Shown piece by piece: positions 44,829 to 54,273 of a stretch of 64,000 nucleotides of DNA. This DNA comes from JALNYB01 sp963676235 (GTDB lineage Archaea; Thermoplasmatota; Thermoplasmata; Methanomassiliicoccales; Methanomethylophilaceae): positions 1,550,001-1,614,000 of the forward strand of contig OY781044.1 of NCBI GenBank assembly GCA_963676235.1, read 5' to 3'. Each line of letters opens with the position of its first letter. Position 1 is the first letter of the stretch. The notes beneath the pieces are model-generated. The model was not told the origin of the DNA and searched no databases. It was given only the letters and a program-made list of their open reading frames with translations. Made by a program: the position numbers and the translations under genes.

Positions 44829-46666
44829 AACTATCAGATAAACAGAAAGAAATAATAGAATCGAAGGAAAAACATATCGTTGTAACTGCAGGTGCTGGAA
44901 GTGGAAAAACAACTGTTCTTGTTGAGCATGCACTCAATATTGTAAAAAATAAAACTGACAATTCAAAAATTTTAGTATTGACATACAGCAATAAAGCTGC
45001 AAGAGAATTAGAAGATCGCGCCAAGTGTAGCATAAATAACTACATGGAACACATGTACATAGGTACAATTCATAAATTTTGCACAGCCCTCATTGGAAAA
45101 TATAGTAACACAATTGGACTCGATTTAGGTTTTCAAATCTTAGATTCCAATGAAGAGCGGCTTGAAATATTTAAAAATGCAATCGATAATTTTCCAAATC
45201 TAAAACACTCAATAATGTCGATGGAAAAGCCAGACAAAGAAATAAACAAATTGTTCGAAACAATGGGAATGATGAAAAGAAATATTAATTCTATCGATAA
45301 AATACCCCTCGAACATCAACAGCTTTTCGAAGAATACGATGAATTGATGTCAATTCAAAACTCAATTGATTTTGATGATATACTACGCTTAGCTTACAAA
45401 ATACTCAACGAAATGAAGGGTGTTTTAAAAATATATCAAAAAACTTTTACTTCAATATGTGTAGATGAAGCACAAGACTTGAATAATATTCAGTACAACA
45501 TCATAAAAACCCTTGCGGGAGATCAGTCCTCTCTTTTCTTTGTAGGAGATCCAAATCAGGCAATATACGGATTCAACGGTTCTTCTTCATCATTTATGAC
45601 TTATTCTATAAAAAAAGACTATCCAGATGTGATTGAATTTTCACTCAATGAAAATTATCGCTCATCGAAAGCTGTAATAGATGCTGCAAAAAAAATTGAA
45701 CCGAATTTTTCTCTTGATGGAAAAATAGCAATTCGAGGTGAATTTAACATTGAATGCTTTGATGATGAAAAGATTGAGGCAGAAGAAGTAGTTAAAAAAA
45801 TAGAAGAATTATTACAAAACAGCCACCCGGATATCGGAGATTCAATCGACCCCAATAATATTTGTATACTTGCCAGGAATAGATATGTACTTGATAACGT
45901 ACACAAATTACTGATTAAAAGAAATATAGAATCCACAATAAAACTACCAGTCTCTGGATTGACATATGAAACTGCATTCTTTAATGCCTTTATGCTTGGA
46001 ATAAGATTAATTTTAAATGAAAAAGACCTCATACATCTAAACAAAATAATACAAATACTCCAGTGTACCGATAATTCCACTATTTCAGAAATAATCAATG
46101 GCAAGATTAAGACAGAGTTCCAAGGATATGACACATTGGTCTCAATTTGGACTGCCTTAAAAAAAGAATATGATAAAAATGAATACAATTCGTCATCTTT
46201 CAAAAAAGCTTTGGACAATTATTGTAATAATGAGAATAATTTCCTTAACGAATCTGAAAAATATTTGATAAGTAAAGACTATGGAGATTTAGAAAGTCGT
46301 TTAAATACATATCTTGGAAATACAATAATCACCGAGCGCAGTCTTGCAAACCTAATGAGATCTATGTCCATTGGATCTCTAAATAATACATTAGAAAATG
46401 GAATAATTCTTTCTACTGTGCATATGTCAAAGGGACTTGAATATGAAGTTGTATTCATAATCTCGGTGAATGAAGGGATATTCCCAGATTATAGATCAAA
46501 AGATGAAGCCTCCATATCTGAAGAGAAACACAATCTATTTGTATCGATTACAAGAGCAAAAAGGCTCTGTTACATTTCATATGTCAAAAACAGAGAAACT
46601 ATGTGGGGGCCACGGTATCAGAAGCCATCCCGTTTCCTCACCACATATTTTAGAGACTTAATGTAA
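44825..46666 (+). CDS. gajB: Gabija protein GajB (UvrD/Rep-like helicase)
   Basis: A 613-residue SF1A helicase: VVTAGAGSGKTTVLVEHAL (motif I), TIHKFCTALIG, CVDEAQDLNNIQYN (II), FVGDPNQAIYGFNGS (III), NENYRSSKAVIDAA (IV), STVHMSKGLEYEVVFI (V) and LFVSITRAKRL (VI). In Gabija systems GajB senses DNA ends or replication intermediates and works with GajA. The ATGA overlap with gajA indicates coupled translation. It is somewhat longer than the best-known GajB proteins. Confidence 0.9.
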   Translation: MKLSDKQKEIIESKEKHIVVTAGAGSGKTTVLVEHALNIVKNKTDNSKILVLTYSNKAARELEDRAKCSINNYMEHMYIGTIHKFCTALIGKYSNTIGLDLGFQILDSNEERLEIFKNAIDNFPNLKHSIMSMEKPDKEINKLFETMGMMKRNINSIDKIPLEHQQLFEEYDELMSIQNSIDFDDILRLAYKILNEMKGVLKIYQKTFTSICVDEAQDLNNIQYNIIKTLAGDQSSLFFVGDPNQAIYGFNGSSSSFMTYSIKKDYPDVIEFSLNENYRSSKAVIDAAKKIEPNFSLDGKIAIRGEFNIECFDDEKIEAEEVVKKIEELLQNSHPDIGDSIDPNNICILARNRYVLDNVHKLLIKRNIESTIKLPVSGLTYETAFFNAFMLGIRLILNEKDLIHLNKIIQILQCTDNSTISEIINGKIKTEFQGYDTLVSIWTALKKEYDKNEYNSSSFKKALDNYCNNENNFLNESEKYLISKDYGDLESRLNTYLGNTIITERSLANLMRSMSIGSLNNTLENGIILSTVHMSKGLEYEVVFIISVNEGIFPDYRSKDEASISEEKHNLFVSITRAKRLCYISYVKNRETMWGPRYQKPSRFLTTYFRDLM

Positions 46667-46807
46667 TTTTTAACATAGTAGTACATTACGTATTTTTCAA
46701 CGAAACACATTCTGAAAAGAGGACTTCTCTGGCCTCTTCTGTTTCCGAATCGTGAAAATAGATCTAACCTCTGAAAATTACCCATCAAGCAGGATACATT
46801 TGAACCC

Positions 46808-48476
46808 TGAGTTCGACAGATGATTTCGAAATCGTAAGAATTTGACACTTGAGCATCCGCTATCACACATCATTTTACGTCATGTCTTTCAGGTCCTTTC
46901 CTGTGTTCCTAGGGGGCTTTCATCCCCCGCGAACACCCGAAACGACCACCATATCCCTGAGAATGCGTGAATTGAGAGGCTCGAAATTCGAATATACGCG
47001 TCTCGTCGCCTGCTTGCGGTCGTGAACATAGGTAACTGTCAAATTCTGCAGGGAATCTATGATGAATCTTGTAGAACGTTTCCTCAGTTCCGGCATCTCA
47101 TACCGCACCATCGAGACTATGACCTGAGCAAGAAAACACAGCAGAAGCGTTCCTTTCACGCTGTTCTCCGACCATACGCGCATCGGTTTCAGGTCGATAT
47201 GGTTCTTCAGCGAGTCCATGAGCTTTTCCACCGTATCGCGTCTGCGGTAGATCGAGAACACATCCTTCGCTGTCAAATTCGAACTGCATTCGAGTTTGAA
47301 AAATCCTTCACGATTGTTCGATAGACGCTTGCGAACGTACTCGAAGCTGTCCACATCATTCGTCAACAGCTTGCCTTGGACACCCACGTTCAGCGATATG
47401 AGCGGATTCCTCAACCGTTTCACGACCGTCTTGGATATGCGCAGCGTGCCGTCCTTCTTCCTGCGCATGACATCCTTCGCGTCCTCGACGCATCTCCACG
47501 AGCGACCGTCCAAAGCGGCCATCTTGTCGCGATACAATTTCTCGGAATAGAACAGGTACACGGTCCTCCCGGACGATTCGAACGTCTTCCTCTGGCAGTA
47601 AACGCCGTCCTCATCGTCGACGCAGCACGCCTCATCCTTGTAGAAACGGGATATCCATGCGTCGTCGGTGACGTTCAGGCGCTTCCTGGTGATATACCTC
47701 ATGTTCTTTTCCGTGATCTTGTCCAGCACCTGCTTGGCATCCCCTCCTGCATCGAAAACGAACAATGAATCGTCGCGGAGGTCGCCGATGATATCGTCGA
47801 CGATCTTCACGAATTGAATAGAATCGGATGCGTTCCCGCGATCCACCGAGAGGTCTATGGGAATGTTTATCGGATCGCGAAGCTCGGCGGCGCCGAAGTT
47901 CACCTGCCTCAGATCCGGCCGTTTGTCCCTGGAATAACCGAAATCGTACAATCCCGTTCCCTTCGCATACACTGCTACGGACGTCGTATCGATGTTCACG
48001 TCGGTATGCTCCAGATCGTAAATCGAGAACAATCCCCTACGCAGATGCACCAGCACCTCCGGCATGATCTCCCCGCAGCGTTCCACCGCGCGGTTGATCA
48101 TCCTATGGCTCACCTCTCCCCGGATTCCCAACTCGTTCCTGACCTCCGGGGACTCCAGCCATCTTCCGCATCCCTCCACGGAGAAGTTCTCCGTCAGCCG
48201 ATATGAAATGATGGCACACACCAATGGAAAAAGCGGATGCCCTCTGTTCTTGGCATCGTTGAAAACACGGTCCAATCCCAATTTTCCAAGATATTCCCTC
48301 ACGCAGGCGATGGTACCAATCGGTACTGATTTATTCTCGTTCGGCTCTAGGACGAATGTCCTGAGTCGAAAGTGGTTTTTTGTCACAACAGAACAGATTC
48401 ACTCGGGACACTTCTATTTTACGTCCAGTCATACGATGTTGATCGATCATTTGCATCAGGTCCTGTCGAGTTCAGG
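46808..48476. mobile_element. Complete IS1634-like (IS4 superfamily) insertion sequence
   Basis: Inverted repeats CCTGAGTTCGACAG (46808) and CTGTCGAGTTCAGG (48476) bound a 1669-bp element carrying one transposase gene. A six-base duplication TTGAAC lies outside both ends (46802-46807 and 48477-48482), which supports the boundaries and recent insertion. The MITE at 13.8 kb and the deleted copy at 38.8 kb share these ends. Confidence 0.9.
46920..48386 (-). CDS. Transposase, IS1634-like (IS4 superfamily)
   Basis: A 488-residue DDE transposase (GTG 48386). Catalytic residues are in HTDVNIDTTSVAVYAKG (first D), LFVFDAGGDAKQ (second D) and the Y-R-E-K block YRRRDTVEKLMDSLK (E). The reading frame is intact and could supply transposase for the MITE and the deleted copy. 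Confidence 0.92.
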   Translation of the reverse strand: MTKNHFRLRTFVLEPNENKSVPIGTIACVREYLGKLGLDRVFNDAKNRGHPLFPLVCAIISYRLTENFSVEGCGRWLESPEVRNELGIRGEVSHRMINRAVERCGEIMPEVLVHLRRGLFSIYDLEHTDVNIDTTSVAVYAKGTGLYDFGYSRDKRPDLRQVNFGAAELRDPINIPIDLSVDRGNASDSIQFVKIVDDIIGDLRDDSLFVFDAGGDAKQVLDKITEKNMRYITRKRLNVTDDAWISRFYKDEACCVDDEDGVYCQRKTFESSGRTVYLFYSEKLYRDKMAALDGRSWRCVEDAKDVMRRKKDGTLRISKTVVKRLRNPLISLNVGVQGKLLTNDVDSFEYVRKRLSNNREGFFKLECSSNLTAKDVFSIYRRRDTVEKLMDSLKNHIDLKPMRVWSENSVKGTLLLCFLAQVIVSMVRYEMPELRKRSTRFIIDSLQNLTVTYVHDRKQATRRVYSNFEPLNSRILRDMVVVSGVRGG

Positions 48477-48655
48477 TTGAACTACTTTTTTACTATCTAT
48501 GTCTACACTTACGCAAGATAATCGCCTTGCTTTCGTTGAGATAATTGCATTTTACAAGCAGTCTTCGCGTTCTCGTTAGCGAATCTCAGCATCAAATCCG
48601 TATATCAAGGTCTGTTCGAATGCCTTCAGCACCGAAACAAACGTGTTCTGACCCC

Positions 48656-48979
48656 TTAAGACGCCACATCATACGTCCGAAATTGCTGAATGCAAAAGAA
48701 ATTCTTTCTTATTCCATCGTTATAATTATCAATCAGGTTACCTAATATCTCTATTTTCTCATCTTCCCTGATAGACGAATTGATCTTCATCCCCTTAATA
48801 TTCAACCCCATCCCAAGAACGTAAGACACACTCTGTCTATATGACTTATTGTTCTTAAAATCCACGTAATCCCACTTAAGCGCCAGCAACTCACCGCGTA
48901 TGCATCCGATATTAATCAGCAGATAGTAGATGACAGGGTTGTCGGCGCATTCGAGTGTGTATATCAGCTCTTCTAGCAT
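48656..48979 (-). pseudogene. Integrase fragment
   Basis: About 107 residues with ADNPVIYYLLINIGCIRGEL followed by LALKWDYVDFKNN, the first half of a tyrosine-recombinase catalytic domain including the R-G-E-L motif. The H-x-x-R and tyrosine parts are absent. It differs from the intact recombinase 0.7 kb further on. Confidence 0.6.
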
Positions 48980-49032
48980 CAGGAAACGACTTCCTTTATT
49001 TCCATATCTCTCGGAATAAACGGTAGAAAAAT

Positions 49033-49579
49033 ATGCTTTTGAATCCAGATTCCGAAGACGCTTGGGAACAGCGTAAGCTTTCAGAATTGTATGTTAAAAG
49101 TGGATCTGGTGGGACGCCGAGATCAACCAATTCATCATACTATGGTGGAAAAATACCATTTCTGGGGATATCCGATATTACTGAATCAAATGGCTATATC
49201 GATGATACTGAAAAATATATCAGCGAGGATGGTTTGAATAATTCTGCCGCATGGATTGTACCTGCAGGAGCAATTAGTTTTAGCCATGTATGCTTCAGTA
49301 GGTAAATTAGCAATTCTTAACGTTGATACTGCTACGTCACAGGCATTTTTTAACATGGTTTTTGATGATGATTCTCTACGTGATTTTGTATTTCACAGTT
49401 TAACTAAAACGAGCGAATTTGATGAATGGAATCAATTAGTATCTACAGGCACACAGGACAATCTCAATGCAAATAAGGTAAAGAATTTCAAAATCAGAAT
49501 GCCAACGTCAAAGAATGAAATGATTTCTATTTCGATGTTCTTTATGAAAGTTGGTATCCTTATTACTCTTCATCAGTGA
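49033..49579 (+). pseudogene. Silent hsdS half-gene, copy A
   Basis: Encodes one target-recognition unit from the conserved DAWEQRKLSELYVKSGSGGT to the conserved end ITLHQ, the same modular borders as in the full hsdS. It is nearly identical to copy B but has one extra T (TTTT for TTT, ~49276-49279), which shifts the frame after PAGAIS. It has no conserved second half and cannot act as HsdS by itself; it could be a donor for recombination. Confidence 0.8.
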
Positions 49580-49582
49580 GAG
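49059..49582 (+). repeat. Inverted repeat arm A (~525 bp)
   Basis: From CGCTTGGGAACAGCG to ATCAGTGAGAG this stretch is almost identical to the reverse complement of 50572-51096. Outside both borders the sequences differ at once, so the repeat is exactly one target-recognition cassette plus flanking conserved ends. Confidence 0.88.
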
Positions 49583-49604
49583 TCTTAAACGCGGATGCAA
49601 TTGT

Positions 49605-50531
49605 TTAACTGAGCCCCGATAACGATCTCATTATAAGATCGACATCCTGATTTTCAAGTTCGTGTATAATATGCAGATAAGTTTTTTGAGTCGTAGTCAT
49701 ACTTGCATGACCTAACCTCCGTGCCACACTTGCAATAGAAACGCCTGCAAATAAAAGCAAAGATGCATGAGTGTGGCGAAGTCCATGAATGGAAATAACC
49801 GGTACACCAGCGTTTTTGCACTTACGACGCAAGATGGCATTTACTGTCGAATTAAAGACTACTCCATTTACAAATATTGGTGAATCTTGTGGCAGATCTT
49901 TTAATAATTCCGAGAATTGAACAACTGTCTGCCAATCAATCTGAATTTTACGTACAGATGATTGATTCTTTGTTGGGAGGAATCCACCATCTCCTTTGTA
50001 ATCCCATGTTTTGTTTATCGATAAAGATTGGTGTGTGAAATCAAAATCTTTTTGCGTCAGTGCTAACGCCTCTGAAAAGCGCATCCCTGTCTTGGCCACA
50101 AGAAGGATGAACCAATCCCAATTCAATTGTTGTCCGAGATCCAAACTAGATAGAAGCATGTGCAATTCAAATTGATTTAGATATTTTGGTTTCTTTTCTC
50201 TTGGTTGTTTGCCTTTGATTATTGCTTTACGTGTAGGGTCGCGGTCAATGAGTCCCTCATCTACAGCATCTAATATTGCGCCCTTAAGTTGATGATGAAA
50301 ATCCATTGTAGTTTGCCGCTCATGTGATTTGGCATAATCATTGAGTAATTGTTGATATCTTATCCGGGTGAGATCACAAACTAATAAGTCTGGTGCTAAT
50401 CTTTCTACCCATGTTTGTGTCACTAAATATTTCTTCATAGTTACATCCCGTATCGCGCCATTTTTGTACACCTTGATCCAATGTGCATAATAGTAGCAAA
50501 AAAGATCGGGAGTCGTTGTAATATCGATCAT
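49605..50531 (-). CDS. Tyrosine recombinase between inverted hsdS cassettes
   Basis: A 308-residue phage-type integrase. Catalytic residues: R in KTGMRFSEALAL, H-x-x-R in ISIHGLRHTHASLLL, H in ARRLGHASMTT, tyrosine in QKTYLHII. The N-terminal SAM-like domain (residues ~8-110) is present. Sitting between the two hsdS cassettes it is likely to invert or shuffle them, as in other phase-variable type I systems; it could also be the integrase of a small element. Confidence 0.88.
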   Translation of the reverse strand: MIDITTTPDLFCYYYAHWIKVYKNGAIRDVTMKKYLVTQTWVERLAPDLLVCDLTRIRYQQLLNDYAKSHERQTTMDFHHQLKGAILDAVDEGLIDRDPTRKAIIKGKQPREKKPKYLNQFELHMLLSSLDLGQQLNWDWFILLVAKTGMRFSEALALTQKDFDFTHQSLSINKTWDYKGDGGFLPTKNQSSVRKIQIDWQTVVQFSELLKDLPQDSPIFVNGVVFNSTVNAILRRKCKNAGVPVISIHGLRHTHASLLLFAGVSIASVARRLGHASMTTTQKTYLHIIHELENQDVDLIMRSLSGLS

Positions 50532-50571
50532 TATTCTTCCTCTTTGTTTTTCTTTTTCTTGGATGCAAAAG

Positions 50572-51096
50572 CTCTCACTGATGAAGAGTAATAAGGATAC
50601 TAACTTTCATAAAGAACATCGAAATGGAAATCATTTCATTCTTTGACGTTGGCATTCTAATTTTGAAATTCTTTACCTTATTTGCATTGAGATTGTCCTG
50701 TGTGCCTGTAGATACTAATTGATTCCATTCATCAAATTCGCTCGTTTTAGTTAAACTGTGAAATACAAAATCACGTAGAGAATCATCATCAAAAACCATG
50801 TTAAAAAATGCCTGTGACGTAGCAGTATCAGCGTTAAGAATTGCTAATTTACCTACTGAAGCATACATGGCTAAACTAATTGCTCCTGCAGGTACAATCC
50901 ATGCGGCAGAATTATTCAAACCATCCTCGCTGATATATTTTTCAGTATCATCGATATAGCCATTTGATTCAGTAATATCGGATATCCCCAGAAATGGTAT
51001 TTTTCCACCATAGTATGATGAATTGGTTGATCTCGGCGTCCCACCAGATCCACTTTTAACATACAATTCTGAAAGCTTACGCTGTTCCCAAGCGCA
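50572..51096 (-). repeat. Inverted repeat arm B (~525 bp)
   Basis: Reverse complement of arm A with a few base differences (for example A has GTTGATACTGC where B has GCTGATACTGC) and without the extra T. High identity suggests a recent copy or continuing gene conversion. Confidence 0.88.
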
Positions 51097-51141
51097 TATA
51101 TTAACTTCAATATGCTTCGTCACGAACCCGAATTGCATCAT
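50575..51141 (-). CDS. hsdS half-gene, copy B, directly after hsdR
   Basis: A 188-residue open frame. The first ~16 residues (MMQFGFVTKHIEVNIC) are not HsdS-like, then AWEQRKLSELYVKSG begins a type I specificity half-subunit ending ITLHQ. ATG 51141 overlaps the hsdR stop. It could be translated, but a half-length HsdS normally does not support the complete enzyme; a donor cassette role is more likely. Confidence 0.75.
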   Translation of the reverse strand: MMQFGFVTKHIEVNICAWEQRKLSELYVKSGSGGTPRSTNSSYYGGKIPFLGISDITESNGYIDDTEKYISEDGLNNSAAWIVPAGAISLAMYASVGKLAILNADTATSQAFFNMVFDDDSLRDFVFHSLTKTSEFDEWNQLVSTGTQDNLNANKVKNFKIRMPTSKNEMISISMFFMKVSILITLHQ

Positions 51142-54100
51142 TCTTTTCTATTAACGTAGTCGATTCCGCCAAAGAGTATGAAATCTTTGACAAGTTTGTA
51201 TGCTTTGATCATAACCATGCGCCTAGAAACTGCTGTCCCTTCTCTCTTTTCAAGAAATGTTTTTGCAACATTCAGATCTATGCCACTCATCAACGTATCC
51301 AATCTGCCATAGTCATTGATGTTTGACTCATTTACTGGAGTTTTCATCATCTCACTGAGTTCTTGTGCATTTAGACCGATGGATAGAGCGAATCTATTGG
51401 TTTGATCATTCTTAACTCTCGCCTGATACTCAGTTATATAATCTCTCAGTTTCTTACCTTCAACCAGTGAAACGACCCCGTTTTCAACATCGTGTAAGAA
51501 TACATCTGCATACTTCTGTTCCTCTTGATTTAAAGAAGCAAATGATTTATGTAATTCGTTGAAGGTCTCGTCGATCATTTCCTTTGTTGTACCATCGGCA
51601 TTCAGGACCTTCATATACTTCTCAAAGCGCGAATTCATGTAGTCAACGTCTATCGTCCCTGCTTTGATCTCGGTGATATAGCTGTCGATGTCAAAAGGAA
51701 TGTCATGTCCAGGGTCGACTGGATTCTTTGGGAGCTCTTTATATCTCTGAAGAAGAACATTATATGTCTTTTCATCGAAAAGCAGCTCAACGAACTCCCC
51801 AGTTTCAATATAGAATTCTGACCGCGGTTTTGACCAATCGAATGTTTGTATCTTTGCAGCTTCAAGATGATTGTTCAATTTTCTGAACTGTTTTGCGAAA
51901 CGCGCCCTTTCCTCGTTGGTCGGAGGAAGTGTTTCGTAATTCTCGATTCTTGCATATGTGAACAGGTCGCGGATAGATATGAAAGATTCATTCATCATTT
52001 TCATATTTTCTATAATCTTTTGTACGAAAACACCAGTCAATCTGTTCCCAGAGTATAATTCCATCGCATTCTTGATGTTATTGCTCATAGTATACGGCTT
52101 ACGATAATACCTAATCGTACCGAATGGTTTCTCAGGACCGAATACGCGATTAGTCCTTGAGAATGCCTGGATGATTCCCTCATACTTCAGAGTCTTGTCA
52201 AGATACAATGTATTGATCCACTTGGAATCAAAACCTGTCAACATCTGATCCACAACGATAAGGATATCTATCTGTTTCTCAGGATCCTTTTCTATGGACA
52301 TGTATTGCTTTTTATGCGCCAATCTCAGCGATACGTCTTTTTTGAATCTGTCGAATGTCGGTATTGTGAAATTTTGTCCATAGCGGGAGTTGTAATCATT
52401 TAGAATTTCCACAATCGCATCTTCCTTGACTGTGGCGCCGTCATTATTATCGATGTTGCTATCGAATAGCGTAGTAATCTTCAAATCAATATTCCTTGTC
52501 TTGAATAACTTGTAATATTGAATGGCTTCTTTTATACTCGATGTAGCAAATAGTGCATGGAACTTTCCATTGCGACTGAGGATTGTCCACCCATATAATA
52601 TATCTTTGACCACTGCATTCTGATGCTCTTTTGTTGTGTATTGAGATTTGGGGAGAAGGTCTTCAATCCCCTTCACACGCTTGCCGCCTTCATTCACATA
52701 CCCCGCCATCGGAACCTTGTTGGAGTCCATATACTCATAGAAAATGGCTCTTTTTTCTGGATCAGCGAGAGCTTCTTCCCTTGTATTAGATTTTGATTCC
52801 CGTAACGCAACCTTCTCCCTTAGATCCTTATCTTTGAATGTATTAACCGTATATGGATCAAAACCAAGAACGTTACCATCACGAATTCCGTCTGTTATAA
52901 TGTATCTGTGCAATTCATCGCCGAATATCGTAGCCGTGGTGTTCATCTTTTTTTGATTCTCATCGAATATCGGTGTTCCGGTGAATCCGAAATACATAGC
53001 GCGCGGGAATATCCTCTTTATGTCCCCGAGCATCTCACCGAATGTGCTACGGTGACATTCATCTGTAATGAATACAAGCCTTTTGGAATTGATGATTTCC
53101 AGATCTTTGTCTCTAAATCCGCCTTCTTTATTGACATTGCTCATCTTCTGAATCGATGTGACGATAAGGGTATTGTTCACATCATTGTTCTTCAACTTTA
53201 CAACAAGTTCATTCGTACTCTCAGTCGCTTGAACCTCTTCATAATCACTTGCGAATCCTTTGTATTCTAGAAGTGTCTGTGTACCTAGCTCTATACGATC
53301 TACGAGAAAGATTACTTTGTCAGCTTCCCTTGAATTGGCAATGAGTTGTGCCGATTTGAAACTGGTCATTGTCTTTCCGGAACCTGTCGTGTGCCAAATG
53401 TATCCACCAAAAATGTCTTCATTATCGGACCTCATTGTAACACGATCCGATATCCTGCTGGCTGCCCAATATTGATAGCTTCTCATTACCTTCAATATGC
53501 CATCTGATGTATCGGCCACAGTATAGAATCCAATCAATTGATGCACCATAGGGATGTATAAAAATCTGGATGCTACATCTTTCCAATCATTCATCGGCTC
53601 ATTGTTTGGATCTGCCCAGTGGAAAAAGAAATCTTCATTGAACTTACCATCAGGACCGGGGTTTGCAAAATAAACCGTTTCCTCGGGTGTCATCGCCACA
53701 AATATCTGTATTAGAGAGAACAACCCCGAAAATACGCCCTCATGCATGTACTTCTTGATCTGATTGCATGCCTGAGATACAGGTATGCCGCTTTTCTTCA
53801 GTTCGATGTGAACGACCGGCATGCCGTTTATCAAAAGCATCAGATCCCCACGACGATCGTTGAGCATAGGTCCTGTTTTGAATATCGATTGTTCAGCAAT
53901 TTGATAACGGCTTTGCCCAGCTTTGATCTCATTGCGGTCATAGATCTTCAAACTAACTTCCTTTCCTAAATGCAATGCATCATCAGGATTATCTCTCTTT
54001 ATTGAGATCGTACGTCCATTGATGAAACCATTGAGTCTGAGTGGAGTGCGTAAACGAGCTATCTGTTCAAAAATCTGCTGCATTTCACCTTCTGTCAATG

Positions 54101-54269
54101 GACAATTATTGAGTCTGTCAATGCCTTTATTGTTCTCCAGGAGTATTTTAGCCCAATTATCTATAAGATCTTTTTCGGTCTTACACTTCAATACAGGCGA
54201 TTCCCAACCCTTTTCGAATAATGTCAAAACAAGATCTTGCTCAAACTTTAATTCATCATCATACACCAT
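51138..54269 (-). CDS. hsdR: Type I restriction enzyme R subunit
   Basis: A 1043-residue HsdR taken from ATG 54269, which has GGGGTGA 5 nt before it. The N-terminal nuclease core has RRGDLMLLINGMPVVHIELK (D...E-x-K). Translocase motifs follow: IWHTTGSGKTMTSFKSAQL (Walker A), FITDECHRSTFGE (DEAD-like box), FGFTGTPIFDE and LIVVDQMLTGFDSKWINTLY. HsdR pumps unmethylated DNA past the bound enzyme and cuts it. It follows hsdS with a few bases between them, within hsdM-hsdS-hsdR. Confidence 0.95.
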   Translation of the reverse strand: MVYDDELKFEQDLVLTLFEKGWESPVLKCKTEKDLIDNWAKILLENNKGIDRLNNCPLTEGEMQQIFEQIARLRTPLRLNGFINGRTISIKRDNPDDALHLGKEVSLKIYDRNEIKAGQSRYQIAEQSIFKTGPMLNDRRGDLMLLINGMPVVHIELKKSGIPVSQACNQIKKYMHEGVFSGLFSLIQIFVAMTPEETVYFANPGPDGKFNEDFFFHWADPNNEPMNDWKDVASRFLYIPMVHQLIGFYTVADTSDGILKVMRSYQYWAASRISDRVTMRSDNEDIFGGYIWHTTGSGKTMTSFKSAQLIANSREADKVIFLVDRIELGTQTLLEYKGFASDYEEVQATESTNELVVKLKNNDVNNTLIVTSIQKMSNVNKEGGFRDKDLEIINSKRLVFITDECHRSTFGEMLGDIKRIFPRAMYFGFTGTPIFDENQKKMNTTATIFGDELHRYIITDGIRDGNVLGFDPYTVNTFKDKDLREKVALRESKSNTREEALADPEKRAIFYEYMDSNKVPMAGYVNEGGKRVKGIEDLLPKSQYTTKEHQNAVVKDILYGWTILSRNGKFHALFATSSIKEAIQYYKLFKTRNIDLKITTLFDSNIDNNDGATVKEDAIVEILNDYNSRYGQNFTIPTFDRFKKDVSLRLAHKKQYMSIEKDPEKQIDILIVVDQMLTGFDSKWINTLYLDKTLKYEGIIQAFSRTNRVFGPEKPFGTIRYYRKPYTMSNNIKNAMELYSGNRLTGVFVQKIIENMKMMNESFISIRDLFTYARIENYETLPPTNEERARFAKQFRKLNNHLEAAKIQTFDWSKPRSEFYIETGEFVELLFDEKTYNVLLQRYKELPKNPVDPGHDIPFDIDSYITEIKAGTIDVDYMNSRFEKYMKVLNADGTTKEMIDETFNELHKSFASLNQEEQKYADVFLHDVENGVVSLVEGKKLRDYITEYQARVKNDQTNRFALSIGLNAQELSEMMKTPVNESNINDYGRLDTLMSGIDLNVAKTFLEKREGTAVSRRMVMIKAYKLVKDFILFGGIDYVNRKE

Positions 54270-54273
54270 AATC

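Noticed and set aside
47022..48480. Plus-strand frames across the 46.8-kb IS
   Set aside because: They are shadows of the intact minus-strand transposase.
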